The notes beneath the pieces were generated by a model. The model searched no databases, was not told the origin of the DNA, and saw nothing but the letters and a program-made list of their open reading frames with translations. From Rhizobium etli CFN 42 (GTDB lineage Bacteria > Pseudomonadota > Alphaproteobacteria > Rhizobiales > Rhizobiaceae): 64,000 bases of DNA. Positions 24,242 through 33,642 of the stretch are shown piece by piece. The stretch's first letter is position 1; the number at the start of each line of letters is the position of its first letter. Made by a program: the position numbers and the translations under genes. The stretch spans positions 62,001-126,000 of the forward strand of contig NC_007766.1 of NCBI RefSeq assembly GCF_000092045.1, read 5' to 3'.

Positions 24242-25063
24242 CTAATGGCCAGGCGTGGGAATCGAATGTTTCACGTCGTCAAGGGACGGGCTGTGCACGA
24301 CGCGATAGCGCGCTTCGACGAGGTTATAGATCCCGAAGGCCGCCAGTCCGACCGCGACGGCGATATAGAGAATCGCGCCGAAGGGAAGCCGTCTCACCCA
24401 TTCGAGCGCGTCCGCCATGCTGCCTGCCTGCTCGGGGTCAACGCGAAAACCTGCATAGGCGAAGAAGATTCCGGTGATCGCGAAGACCACGCCGCGGGCA
24501 ACCAGGCCGTAGACGCAGACCATGGTCACCACGCCGCTGGCATCGGCGAGTCTGAGATAGCGCTCGAATTTCCTGGTGATGCCCTTGGCTGCCGTCACGA
24601 ACCCGCCGATGATGAAGCCGAGACCGACGGCCATGGCTAGATAGGCGCCTAACGGCTGCGACATGATCCATTCTGCCAATCCCTTCTCACCCGACCCCTC
24701 ACTTCCGCCGCCGCTAAAGAGTGCGTGACCCAGTGCGTATCCGGCAAGCCCGAGATAGACGACGGCGCTGCCGAAGAAAACCGTGCGGATGGCGATGGCC
24801 TTGGTGTCGCGGCCGTGGCCGTCGCTATCCGCCAGCGACTGCGCCAGTCGCCAGGCGACGAAACCGAGAAGTCCGATGCCGATGAGCCCAACCCAGATGC
24901 GCCCGAGGGGCTGTCCGAGAAGCGTCGAAAGTGCCGACTTCGTTTCCGGCTTCCCCCCGGCGACGCCGGAGAAAAGGGCCAGGCCCGCCACAAGGAGAAA
25001 CACGGCACCTCGCGCCACATAGCCGCTCTTGGCAAGCAGGTCGAAACGAAATCCTTTGGGCAT
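24242..25063 (-). CDS. DUF1206 membrane protein (273 aa)
   Basis: Three internally repeated units of two hydrophobic helices each, with the recurrent motif of small residues and Arg (SGYVARGAVFLLVAGLAL, GLVARGVVFAITGIFF), typical of DUF1206. Six membrane helices in all. Role unknown; these are inner-membrane proteins. Codon bias gives a long shadow frame on the other strand. Confidence 0.85.
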   Translation of the reverse strand: MPKGFRFDLLAKSGYVARGAVFLLVAGLALFSGVAGGKPETKSALSTLLGQPLGRIWVGLIGIGLLGFVAWRLAQSLADSDGHGRDTKAIAIRTVFFGSAVVYLGLAGYALGHALFSGGGSEGSGEKGLAEWIMSQPLGAYLAMAVGLGFIIGGFVTAAKGITRKFERYLRLADASGVVTMVCVYGLVARGVVFAITGIFFAYAGFRVDPEQAGSMADALEWVRRLPFGAILYIAVAVGLAAFGIYNLVEARYRVVHSPSLDDVKHSIPTPGH

Positions 25064-25160
25064 GATATTCTCCGCGCGTCCGTGTGGCTGTCACCTCTAA
25101 CGCGCCACCGCGCGGAAAGTTGTCATCGAGGAAAGACCATGATCATTGAGGGAGTTGCCG

Positions 25161-25634
25161 ATGCCGGTCCGTAGCGCCGGGCTTCTCATCTACCGCCTTT
25201 GCGAGACCGGGCCGGAGGTCCTGCTCGTCCATCCCGGCGGCCCCTTCTGGGCGAAGAAGGACGAGGGCGCCTGGTCGATCCCGAAAGGATTGATCGAAGC
25301 CGGCGAAGACGAACTGTCGGCAGCAATCCGGGAGGCGCAGGAAGAGCTCGGCGTCGAAATCAAAGGAAGCTTCGCCCCGCTCGGAGAATATCGCCAACCC
25401 GGCGGAAAGGTGGTGGTCGTCTGGTCAGTGGAGGCGGACGCCGCGCTTGATGTCGAGACGGTGCGGAGTTCAGAGTTTCAGATCGAATGGCCGCCGCGAT
25501 CGGGCCGCATCCAGAATTTCCCCGAGGTCGACCGCGCCGGGTGGTTCCCCGCCGCAGAAGCTGAAATCAAGATTCTCAAAGGCCAGGTTGCAATGCTTGC
25601 CGATCTCGCCACACAGCTCGGTCGAGGCCGGTGA
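25161..25634 (+). CDS. Nudix hydrolase (157 aa)
   Basis: Start at MPVRSAGLLIY with GAGGGAG upstream. The Nudix box is complete: GLIEAGEDELSAAI followed by REAQEELGV matches G-x5-E-x7-RE-x-x-EE-x-G. The N-terminal SAGLLIYR and PFWAKKDEGAWSIPKG suit the group acting on dinucleoside polyphosphates or similar NDP-X compounds. Substrate cannot be assigned. Confidence 0.92.
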   Translation: MPVRSAGLLIYRLCETGPEVLLVHPGGPFWAKKDEGAWSIPKGLIEAGEDELSAAIREAQEELGVEIKGSFAPLGEYRQPGGKVVVVWSVEADAALDVETVRSSEFQIEWPPRSGRIQNFPEVDRAGWFPAAEAEIKILKGQVAMLADLATQLGRGR

Positions 25635-25771
25635 CTGCAAGTCTCTGCCACATTCGGCTTCGACGGGAAGAAGGAGCGCTCAACCGCCTGGAGCTTTTGC
25701 GCACACGGAGGCTGCGAATCGCCAACCCGACGCGGCCAGCGGGCTGGAGCCGAGCACGAGGCATTCAGACC

Positions 25772-26770
25772 TCAATCCACGCCGGTTATCTCCGGAGTGA
25801 AGGCAATAATTTTTTCGGATATTTCGTTTCCTTCACCGCTACTCGCAGCGAGCAGAAGCGCGGCGGCGACTTCGCCCATCTGACGCCGTGGTGAAATCGA
25901 GGTTGCGATCCTGAAGGGGAGGGCGCTGGCGACATCGAGCCCATTGAATCCGGCGATCAGGATCTCCGCGGGGCTGGAAATGCCGAGCTCCAGACAGGCA
26001 AAGGCGCCGCCCGTCGCCATGTCATCGTTGGAATAATAGATGCAGTCGAGGTCCCTGGTCGCCGCAAGCATCGACAGCGATAGCCGCTTGCCGTGCGCCA
26101 CCGAGGAATAGGCGGCGTTGAACCGCTCATCCACGAAAGAGAGGCCGCTCTCGCGCAGCACCTTCTCGAAGCCGGCTTTTCGCTTGCCGGCGCGCAAATC
26201 CCTGTCGATCGCGCTGCCGATATAGCCGAACCGCCGTCGGCCGGCGGCCAACAGCGCTTTTGCCATCTCTTCTCCAGCCTTGCCATGCGAAAGGCCGACG
26301 TTGAAATCGATCGGCGTGCCGTCTAGGTCCATGAGCTGAATGACGGGGATGGCTGCATTCTGCAGCATTCTGACAGTTTCTGCGGGCTGATCGAGACCTG
26401 TGACGATAATGGCGGCAGGCCTCCAGGAGAGCATGTCGCGAATGATCTCGCGTTCCTTCGCCATATCATAGTCGGAGATGCCGAAGACTGCCTGCATTCC
26501 GGATCCGCGCAGCCCGGCAGAAATCCCCGCCAACATTTCGGGAAAGACGATGTTGGACATGCTGGGGACCACGACAGCGACGAGGTTGGTGCGCTGCGAC
26601 GACAGCGAGAGCGCCAACCGGTTGCCGAGATAGTTTAGCCGCTCGGCCTGCTGGAGCACTTTTTCGCGCGTCTCCTTGGAAACATCGGCGGCCCCGCGAA
26701 GGGCGCGCGATGCGGTCATCTTGCTGACGCCTGCCGCAGCGGCAACCTCTTCTAAAGTGGATTTACGCAT
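25772..26770 (-). CDS. LacI-family repressor of the downstream sugar regulon
   Basis: Start at MRKSTLEEVAAAAG (332 aa); a longer frame from 26866 is less likely. The HTH is LEEVAAAAGVSKMTASRALR followed by the hinge LNYLGNRLALSLSSQRTN. The periplasmic-binding-like effector domain fills the rest (VVVPSMSNIVFPEMLAGI, then YYSNDDMATGGAFACLELGI and SPAEILIAGFNGLD). This is the GntR/GalR-like group. The near-palindrome at 26883-26908 between this gene and the divergent catabolic genes is its likely operator. Confidence 0.9.
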   Translation of the reverse strand: MRKSTLEEVAAAAGVSKMTASRALRGAADVSKETREKVLQQAERLNYLGNRLALSLSSQRTNLVAVVVPSMSNIVFPEMLAGISAGLRGSGMQAVFGISDYDMAKEREIIRDMLSWRPAAIIVTGLDQPAETVRMLQNAAIPVIQLMDLDGTPIDFNVGLSHGKAGEEMAKALLAAGRRRFGYIGSAIDRDLRAGKRKAGFEKVLRESGLSFVDERFNAAYSSVAHGKRLSLSMLAATRDLDCIYYSNDDMATGGAFACLELGISSPAEILIAGFNGLDVASALPFRIATSISPRRQMGEVAAALLLAASSGEGNEISEKIIAFTPEITGVD

Positions 26771-26882
26771 CGCACCGACCCCATCGTCGAACTGCCTCGC
26801 CAGCGGGCACGTCAGACTCATAGGCTCTTTTCCAAAAAAAGGGAAACGCTCGCTACTTGACATCAATGCTAAAAATGGGCGT

Positions 26883-26908
26883 TGTTACCGATACCGGTAT
26901 CGATAACA
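26883..26908. promoter_or_regulatory. LacI-type operator, 26-bp near-perfect palindrome
   Basis: Half-sites TGTTACCGATACC (26883-26895) and GGTATCGATAACA (26896-26908) are reverse complements except for one position. The centre CCGG and outer TGTTA/TAACA match LacI/GntR-type sugar-acid operators. It lies 113 bases upstream of the repressor start and 308 before denD, so it may control both. The rest of 26771-27215 shows no gene. Confidence 0.65.
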
Positions 26909-27215
26909 CTCATCGGAAACAGTAGAGAAGCCATGCGGAGACGGGAAAGGCCACGGTCATCGAATCGGAATCGATAGATGGACAGGCAGAGTTTCTGGGG
27001 TGCTGACTTCTGATTGATGTTCGAAAGCGAAGATCTGTGGATCAGGAAAGGTGACTTGACCCGCAGGTTGCAAACCTATCTGAATTCGATCGGGCATATG
27101 CCAATCGGACCGGTTCAGATCGCGTCGCGCGCCGGCCGGGGAGTGACCACAAGGACAACAAGACGAGCAGCGCGATCTTGACCGAAGAGAGCGGCCGGCG
27201 GGAGGAAGAGCCGAA

Positions 27216-28202
27216 ATGCATGTGATGATCTTGGGAGCAGCCGGCATGGTCGGCCGCAAGCTGGTCGAGAAGATTGGGCGCGAGCCGCTCGCTTTCGGCC
27301 GGCCCGTCACTCGCCTGACGCTGGTGGATGCCTTTCAGCCGCCGGTGCCGGAAACGCTTCGGCCCGTCGCCACGACGCAGACGGTCGACCTTGCCGCTGC
27401 CGGTGCGGCCGATAGGCTGATCGAAAGCCGTCCGGACTTGATCTTTCACCTGGCCGCCATCGTGTCCGGTGAGGCGGAGGCTGATTTCGACAAGGGTTAC
27501 GCCGTCAATCTCGACGGCACGCGCGCCCTGTTCGACGCGATCCGCCAGCTCGGCCTGAAAAGCGCCTATGTACCGCGCGTTGTCTTTGCATCCTCGATCG
27601 CCGTCTTCGGCACGCCGTTCCCGGAGGTCATCCCGGACGAGTTCTTCACCACGCCGCTAACGAGCTACGGCACCCAGAAGGCGATCGCCGAACTGCTGCT
27701 TGCCGACTATTCTCGCCGCGGCATCTTCGACGGCATCGGCATACGGCTGCCGACCATCTGTGTGCGCCCCGGTGCGCCCAACAAGGCGGCCTCCGGTTTC
27801 TTCTCCAACATTCTGCGCGAGCCGCTCGTCGGCAAGGAAGCCATATTGCCGGTCAGCGACAGCGTGCGGCACTGGTTTGCCAGTCCGCGGGCGGCCGTCG
27901 GCTTCTTCGTCCATGCCGCGACGATCGATACGGCGAGGATAGGCGCCCGTCGCAACCTGACCATGCCGGGCCTTTCCGCGCTGGTTTCCGAAGAGATCGA
28001 CGCGCTGCGCCGGGTGGCCGGCGACAAGGCGGTCGCCCTCATCAAACGAGTGCCCGATCCGGTGATCGAACGCATCGTCGCCGGCTGGCCGACCCAGTTC
28101 GATGCGATGAGAGCCTCTTCGCTCGGCTTTACGGCGGAAACGAGCTTCGACGAAATTCTGCAGGTGCATATCGAGGATGAACTCGGCGGGAGGATTGTGT
28201 GA
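27216..28202 (+). CDS. denD: D-erythronate dehydrogenase-like NAD-dependent epimerase/dehydratase
   Basis: 328 residues; GGAGGAAGAG precedes the ATG. Extended SDR: nucleotide motif [16 protein letters not shown], catalytic Tyr-Lys in [12 protein letters not shown], and [14 protein letters not shown]. The opening and the substrate region [19 protein letters not shown] are those of DenD, which oxidises D-erythronate to 2-oxo-tetronate. Linkage to an aldolase-like DapA protein, a PfkB kinase and sugar importers supports a sugar-acid route. DenD normally works with OtnK/OtnC, which are absent here, so the true substrate may differ. Confidence 0.8.
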   Translation: MHVMILGAAGMVGRKLVEKIGREPLAFGRPVTRLTLVDAFQPPVPETLRPVATTQTVDLAAAGAADRLIESRPDLIFHLAAIVSGEAEADFDKGYAVNLDGTRALFDAIRQLGLKSAYVPRVVFASSIAVFGTPFPEVIPDEFFTTPLTSYGTQKAIAELLLADYSRRGIFDGIGIRLPTICVRPGAPNKAASGFFSNILREPLVGKEAILPVSDSVRHWFASPRAAVGFFVHAATIDTARIGARRNLTMPGLSALVSEEIDALRRVAGDKAVALIKRVPDPVIERIVAGWPTQFDAMRASSLGFTAETSFDEILQVHIEDELGGRIV

Positions 28203-28972
28203 GCGTATCGGCGAGCGGAGAAGCAAGGATCGCGCTTGTCACTGGCGGTGGCACCGGCGTCGGGCGTGCCATCTCACGAGGCCTCGGCGCTGCCGGGTAC
28301 AGGGTCGTGATTTCAGGGCGGCGGGCCGATGTGCTTGAAAAGGCGGCGAACGAGCTAGGCAGCCAAACGGGGGGCGAGTTTTTCGCGGTTCCCGCCGATG
28401 TCGGCAATCCCGCTTCGGTGCGGGCTCTCTTCGATGCGATTTCGCAGAGATACGGACGGCTCGACCTATTGGTCAACAATGCCGGCGTCACCGTGCCCGG
28501 CGTGCCGCTCGAGGAGGTGTCCTTCGAGCAGTGGAACGCCATCGTCGCCGCCAATCTCACCGGCGCCTTCCTCTGCACCCAGCAGGCCTTCCGGCTGATG
28601 AAGAGCCAAAGCCCGCGCGGCGGCCGCATCATCAACAACGGCTCCGTCTCGGCTACCACACCGCGTCCCAATTCGGCGCCCTATACGGCGACCAAGCACG
28701 CCATAACGGGGCTGACGAAATCCACCGCCCTCGACGGGCGCGAATTCGACATCGCCTGCGGCCAGATCGATATCGGCAATGCCGCCAGCGACATGACGAC
28801 GACGATTGCGGCGGGCGTGCTGCAGGCGAACGGCAGCATCGCCGCAGAGGCGACGATCGACCCGGCCTATATTGCCGACGCGGTCGTCTACATGGCCGGC
28901 CTGCCGCTCAGCGCCAACGTGCTGACCATGACCGTGATGGCGACGAAAATGCCCTTCGTCGGGCGGGGGTAA
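28199..28972 (+). CDS. Short-chain dehydrogenase/reductase (257 aa)
   Basis: GTG start overlapping the denD stop by 4 bases. Classical [15 protein letters not shown] cofactor loop, [11 protein letters not shown], catalytic Ser-Tyr-Lys in [20 protein letters not shown]. The Arg-rich SGRRADV after strand 2 suggests NADP. The substrate is probably a sugar acid or polyol of the same pathway. Confidence 0.88.
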   Translation: MSVSASGEARIALVTGGGTGVGRAISRGLGAAGYRVVISGRRADVLEKAANELGSQTGGEFFAVPADVGNPASVRALFDAISQRYGRLDLLVNNAGVTVPGVPLEEVSFEQWNAIVAANLTGAFLCTQQAFRLMKSQSPRGGRIINNGSVSATTPRPNSAPYTATKHAITGLTKSTALDGREFDIACGQIDIGNAASDMTTTIAAGVLQANGSIAAEATIDPAYIADAVVYMAGLPLSANVLTMTVMATKMPFVGRG

Positions 28973-29039
28973 GGCCTGCTGTCGCGGCCGAAGCGACATA
29001 TATGCATTATGCAGTGCTCATGATCTGGGAGGAGGGAGT

Positions 29040-30107
29040 ATGGCAAACGTTCAGTTCGCGGATGTCCGGAAATCGTTCGGCGCGCATCCCGTCATCAAGG
29101 GGGTGGACATCGATATCGCCGACGGCGAATTTGTCATCCTCGTCGGGCCCTCGGGCTGTGGCAAGTCCACGCTTCTCCGGATGCTCGCAGGCCTCGAGAA
29201 CATTTCCGGTGGCGAGATCAAGATCGGCGGGCGGGTCGTCAATACACTTCCGCCCAAAGACCGCGACATTGCCATGGTCTTCCAGAATTATGCGCTCTAC
29301 CCGCATATGACGGTGGAGCAGAACATGGGCTTCTCGCTCATGCTCAACAAGGCGCCGAAGGCGGAAGCCGAAAAGCGGGTGAAATATGCCGCCGGCATCC
29401 TCGGCCTCGACAAGTTGCTCGATCGTTATCCGCGCCAGCTTTCCGGCGGCCAGCGCCAGCGCGTCGCCATGGGCCGGGCCATCGTGCGTGACCCCGAAGT
29501 CTTTCTGTTCGACGAGCCGCTCTCCAACCTCGATGCGAAACTGCGCGTCGCCATGCGCGCCGAGATCAAGGAACTGCACCAGCGCCTGAAAACGACGACC
29601 GTCTACGTCACTCATGACCAGATCGAGGCGATGACGATGGCCGACAAGATCGTCGTCATGCATGACGGCGTCGTCGAGCAGATCGGCAGCCCGCTCGAGC
29701 TTTACGATCGCCCCGCCAATCTCTTCGTCGGCGGCTTTATCGGCTCGCCGGCGATGAACATGATCCATGGCAGGCTCGATCCGGAAAACCCCAGCCAGTT
29801 CGTCGCCGCCAACGGCACGCGGCTGCCTGTGGCCAATCCGCCGGCGAACGCCATCGGCCGCGATCTCGTCTATGGGTTGCGCCCCGAATATATTTCACTC
29901 GATCCCAACGGCCTGCCGGCCGAGATCGTGGTGATCGAGCCGACCGGCTATGAGACGCATCTGACGGTCCGCCTCGGCGGCAGCGAGGTCAGCTGCGTCT
30001 TCCGCGAACGTGTCGATGCCCGCCCGGGCGAAGCCATTCGCGTCACGATCGACGCCAAACATGTCCATCTCTTCGACGCCGAAGGCGGCAGGAGATTGAC
30101 CGACTGA
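29040..30107 (+). CDS. ABC sugar importer ATP-binding protein (MsmK/UgpC type)
   Basis: 355 residues. Walker A GPSGCGKST, signature LSGGQRQRVAMGRAI, Walker B FLFDEPLSNLD, switch His in YVTHDQIEAMT. The C-terminal regulatory OB-like domain (about 240-355: GLRPEYISLD, VEPTGYETHLTVRL) is characteristic of carbohydrate ATPases that can energise several permease pairs. It is the only ABC ATPase in the window and lies before both importer sets. GGGAGGAGGG ribosome site. Confidence 0.95.
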   Translation: MANVQFADVRKSFGAHPVIKGVDIDIADGEFVILVGPSGCGKSTLLRMLAGLENISGGEIKIGGRVVNTLPPKDRDIAMVFQNYALYPHMTVEQNMGFSLMLNKAPKAEAEKRVKYAAGILGLDKLLDRYPRQLSGGQRQRVAMGRAIVRDPEVFLFDEPLSNLDAKLRVAMRAEIKELHQRLKTTTVYVTHDQIEAMTMADKIVVMHDGVVEQIGSPLELYDRPANLFVGGFIGSPAMNMIHGRLDPENPSQFVAANGTRLPVANPPANAIGRDLVYGLRPEYISLDPNGLPAEIVVIEPTGYETHLTVRLGGSEVSCVFRERVDARPGEAIRVTIDAKHVHLFDAEGGRRLTD

Positions 30108-30281
30108 CGCCACTAGGCGGATTACGGCAGAGGAGGAGTCTCCCGTTCCGCCCGAACGCAAGCATTCGAGGCGCGAGTTGCCCACGGGCGCAAGCCCAAT
30201 CGCGGATGCCAGGCCGCCGTTCACCAAGCGGGAGGTGAATGCCGGAGACTTGCTCCCGCTGTTTCAATGAGGAGGAATCTC

Positions 30282-31586
30282 ATGACGATCAAGAGACGTG
30301 AATTTCTTGCTGCATCGGCAGCCGTTGCCGGTGTCGCCGGCCTCGGCATCAAGCCGTCCTTTGCCCAGGCCGAACCGACCTATACGCCGGAAAGCGGCGC
30401 CAGCCTGCGGCTGCTGCGCTGGACGCCTTTCGTGAAGGGCGATGAAGATGCCTGGGTCGCCAATACCAAGAAGTTCACCGAAGCCACCGGCGTGGAAGTG
30501 CGCATCGACAAGGAGAGCTGGGAGGACATTCGCCCGAAGGCCGCCGTTGCGGCCAATGTCGGCTCCGGTCCGGATCTCATCATGTGCTGGTTCGACGACG
30601 CGCATCAATATCCGGAGAAGCTGGTCGATCTCACAGAACTCGGCAACTATCTCGGTAACAAGTACGAGGGCTGGTACGACGGCCTGAAGGGCTATGCCAC
30701 CCGTGACGACAAGTTCATCGCCATGCCGCTGACGACGATCGGCAATGCCGTTGTCTATCGCGACAGCCACGTGAAGGCGGCCGGCTTCAACGAATTCCCG
30801 AACGATACCGCAGGCTTCCTCGAGCTTTGCAAGGCGATGAAGGCAAAGGGCACGCCCGCCGGCTTCCCGCATGGCAAGGCGGTCGGCGACGGCAACAACT
30901 ATGCCCATTGGCTGCTCTGGAGCCATGGCGGCAAAATGGTCGACGAAAGCGGCGCGGTGACGATCAACAGCCCGGAGACGCTCGCCTCGATCAACTACGC
31001 TAAGGAGCTCTATGCGACCTTCATTCCGGGCACGGAAAGCTGGCTCGATGTCAACAACAACCGCGCCTTCCTCGCCGGCCAGGTATCGCTGATCGCCAAC
31101 GGCGTCTCGGTCTATTACACGGCCAAGAACGACCCGAAGCTCGCCGAGATCGCCAAGGACATCCGCACGACGAACTTCCCGATCGGACCGGTCGGCAAGA
31201 GCGTCGAGCTTTTCCAGACGAGCTCGCTGCTGCTCTTCAAGCACAGCAAATATCCGGAAGCGGCCAAGGCCTACATCAAGTTCATGATGGAAGCCGACCA
31301 GATGAACGCCTGGATCCAGGGCTCCAGCGCCTATTGCTGCCAGCCACTCAAGGCCTTCGCCAAGAACCCGGTCTGGACCGCCGATCCGGTTCACGCGCCC
31401 TATGCGCGCGCCTCGGAAAGGCTGCGCCCGAACGGCTATGCCGGCCCGCTCGGTTACGCCTCGGCGGCTACCATGGCCGACTACGTGCTGGTCGACATGT
31501 ATGCCGCCGCCGTCACCGGCCAGAAGTCGCCCGAGGACGCGATGAAGGAAGCCGAGCGCCGGGCAAACCGCTACTACCGCGTCTGA
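30282..31586 (+). CDS. ABC sugar substrate-binding protein (Tat-like signal)
   Basis: 434 residues from the ATG behind GAGGAGGAATCTC; an earlier in-frame ATG at 30267 lies in that ribosome site. The N-terminus KRREFLAASAAVAGVAGLG has the twin-arginine pattern, with cleavage after SFAQA. The mature protein is an extracellular solute-binding protein of family 1 (VGSGPDLIMCWFDDAHQY, AMPLTTIGNAVVYRDSHV, FLAGQVSLIANGVS). Delivers a sugar or sugar acid to the permeases at 31669-33505. Confidence 0.93.
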   Translation: MTIKRREFLAASAAVAGVAGLGIKPSFAQAEPTYTPESGASLRLLRWTPFVKGDEDAWVANTKKFTEATGVEVRIDKESWEDIRPKAAVAANVGSGPDLIMCWFDDAHQYPEKLVDLTELGNYLGNKYEGWYDGLKGYATRDDKFIAMPLTTIGNAVVYRDSHVKAAGFNEFPNDTAGFLELCKAMKAKGTPAGFPHGKAVGDGNNYAHWLLWSHGGKMVDESGAVTINSPETLASINYAKELYATFIPGTESWLDVNNNRAFLAGQVSLIANGVSVYYTAKNDPKLAEIAKDIRTTNFPIGPVGKSVELFQTSSLLLFKHSKYPEAAKAYIKFMMEADQMNAWIQGSSAYCCQPLKAFAKNPVWTADPVHAPYARASERLRPNGYAGPLGYASAATMADYVLVDMYAAAVTGQKSPEDAMKEAERRANRYYRV

Positions 31587-31602
31587 TCCGGAGCCGGGAC
31601 AT

Positions 31603-31630
31603 GCGGCATGCCTGATATCCGGCATGCCGC
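31603..31630 (+). other. Perfect 10-bp intercistronic hairpin
   Basis: GCGGCATGCC (31603-31612) and GGCATGCCGC (31621-31630) with an 8-base loop TGATATCC. It starts 17 bases after the binding-protein stop and lies before the first permease. There is no T-run. Hairpins at this spot commonly stabilise the binding-protein message and give it higher abundance than the permeases. Confidence 0.6.
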
Positions 31631-31668
31631 GAGCTCCTCAAGGACTGAATGCAATCTGGAGACAAGCA

Positions 31669-32595
31669 ATGTCGACCTTGAACTCAGGGGATAAGCGCGG
31701 CCCCTCGCTGATGCAGAACAACAACGTGCTCGGCTTCCTCTTCATGCTGCCGGCTGCCGTGTTCCTTGTTTGCTTTCTCACCTATCCCCTGGGGCTCGGC
31801 GTCTGGCTTGGTTTTACCGACACGCGGATCGGCCGGGACGGCATTTTCATCGGCCTGGAGAACTATGAATTCCTGGCCGATGACGCGGTTTTCTGGTTGT
31901 CGGTCTTCAACACCATCCTTTACACGGTCATCGCCTCGGCTCTGAAATTTGCGCTCGGCCTCTGGCTGGCACTGCTCCTGAACCAGCACCTTCCGTTCAA
32001 ATCCTTCTTTCGCGCGATCGTGCTGTTGCCCTGGGTGGTGCCGACGGTGCTTTCGGCGCTGGCCTTCTGGTGGATCTACGATTCCCAGTTCTCGATCATC
32101 TCGTGGTCGCTGATGAAGCTCGGGCTGATCAGCGCGCCAATCAACTTCCTCGGTGATCCCACGAATGCACGGATATCGGTCATCGTAGCCAATGTCTGGC
32201 GCGGCATCCCCTTCGTGGCGATCTCGCTGCTCGCAGGCCTGCAAACCATTCCGGCCTCGCTGCAGGAGGCGGCCTCGCTCGACGGCGCGACGAGCTGGCA
32301 GCGCTTCCGCTATGTGACGCTGCCGATGCTGACACCGATCATCGCCGTCGTCATGACTTTCTCGGTGCTCTTCACCTTCACGGATTTCCAGCTGATCTAC
32401 GTGCTGACCAAGGGGGGGCCTGTCAACGCCACGCATCTGATGGCGACACTCTCCTTCCAGCGCGGCATTCCGGGCGGGCAGCTCGGCGAGGGGGCGGCCA
32501 TCGCGGTCGCCATGATACCCTTCCTGCTCGGCGCCATCATGTTCAGCTTCTTCGGCCTGCAACGCCGCAAATGGCAGCAGGGCGGCCAGGATTAA
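31669..32595 (+). CDS. ABC sugar importer permease 1 (MalF-like)
   Basis: 308 residues from the ATG behind TGGAGACA. Six or so membrane helices; the permease EAA loop is seen in IPASLQEAASLDGATSWQRF followed by TLPMLTPI. The first helix follows a polar N-terminus. It pairs with permease 2 eleven bases downstream. Confidence 0.93.
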   Translation: MSTLNSGDKRGPSLMQNNNVLGFLFMLPAAVFLVCFLTYPLGLGVWLGFTDTRIGRDGIFIGLENYEFLADDAVFWLSVFNTILYTVIASALKFALGLWLALLLNQHLPFKSFFRAIVLLPWVVPTVLSALAFWWIYDSQFSIISWSLMKLGLISAPINFLGDPTNARISVIVANVWRGIPFVAISLLAGLQTIPASLQEAASLDGATSWQRFRYVTLPMLTPIIAVVMTFSVLFTFTDFQLIYVLTKGGPVNATHLMATLSFQRGIPGGQLGEGAAIAVAMIPFLLGAIMFSFFGLQRRKWQQGGQD

Positions 32596-32605
32596 GGGGA
32601 AAAAG

Positions 32606-33505
32606 ATGTCGACCAATCTCAAAACGGCCGATGAGGGCCTGACCGACAATGCCGAGGGCATGAGCTATCTGAACCGCCTGCCGCGGCGGGTGGTGATGCT
32701 CTACCTGCCGATGGCGGTCTTCGTCTTCGTGCTGCTCTTTCCCTTCTACTGGATGGCGATCACCGCCGTAAAACCGAACGAGCAGCTGACGGATTACAAC
32801 AACTACAGCCCCTTCTGGGTGGTCGGCCCGACGCTCGACCACATCAAATACCTGTTCCTCGAGACGTCCTATCCCGGCTGGCTGTGGAACACGATGCTGG
32901 TGGCGGCGGGGTCGACGGCGCTGTCGCTGGTCGCCTCGGTGTTCGGCGCCTATGCGATCGAGCGCGTGCGCTTCACCGGCGCACGGCAGATCGGCCTCGT
33001 CATCTTTCTCGCCTATCTCATTCCGCCCTCGATCCTCTTCATCCCGCTCGCCTTCATCGTCTTCAAGCTTGGGATCTACGACTCGCGCCTGGCGCTGATC
33101 TTCACCTATCCGACCTTCCTCATTCCCTTCTGCACCTGGCTGCTGATGGGCTATTTCCGCTCGATCCCGTTCGAACTGGAGGAGAGCGCGCTGGTCGACG
33201 GCGCCAACCGATGGCAGATCCTGGTCAAGATCATCCTGCCGCTTGCGGTGCCGGGCCTGATCTCCGCCGGCATCTTCGCCTTCACGCTGTCCTGGAACGA
33301 ATTCATCTACGCGCTGACATTCATCCAGTCCTCGGAGAACAAGACTATTCCGGTCGGCGTCCTGACCGAACTGGTCCGCGGCGACGTCTTCGAATGGGGA
33401 TCGCTGATGGCGGGTGCGCTGTTCGGCTCGCTGCCTGTCGTGATCCTGTATTCCTTCTTCGTCGATTATTACGTGTCCTCGATGACGGGCGCGGTGAAGG
33501 AGTAG
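32606..33505 (+). CDS. ABC sugar importer permease 2 (MalG-like)
   Basis: 299 residues, ribosome site AAGGGG. Six membrane helices. The EAA loop is IPFELEESALVDGANRWQIL followed by ILPLAVPGL; the conserved SWNEFIYALTF segment is near the end. Together with permease 1 it makes the membrane channel energised by the ATPase at 29040-30107. Confidence 0.93.
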   Translation: MSTNLKTADEGLTDNAEGMSYLNRLPRRVVMLYLPMAVFVFVLLFPFYWMAITAVKPNEQLTDYNNYSPFWVVGPTLDHIKYLFLETSYPGWLWNTMLVAAGSTALSLVASVFGAYAIERVRFTGARQIGLVIFLAYLIPPSILFIPLAFIVFKLGIYDSRLALIFTYPTFLIPFCTWLLMGYFRSIPFELEESALVDGANRWQILVKIILPLAVPGLISAGIFAFTLSWNEFIYALTFIQSSENKTIPVGVLTELVRGDVFEWGSLMAGALFGSLPVVILYSFFVDYYVSSMTGAVKE

Positions 33506-33642
33506 TCTCGTAAATCGGGCCGGCCGCGGAACGTTTGGAAACCTCGGTCGTCGAGAAGAATCTGCTAAAAGGCGCGACCGAACAATCACCCCTTTACAAC
33601 TAACATGTCAGCCTGCTACTTCTGACCCGTTAGCTGGGAGGA

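Noticed and set aside
30264..31625. 453-residue minus-strand frame over the sugar-binding protein
   Set aside because: Shadow of an intact ABC binding-protein gene with clear family motifs.
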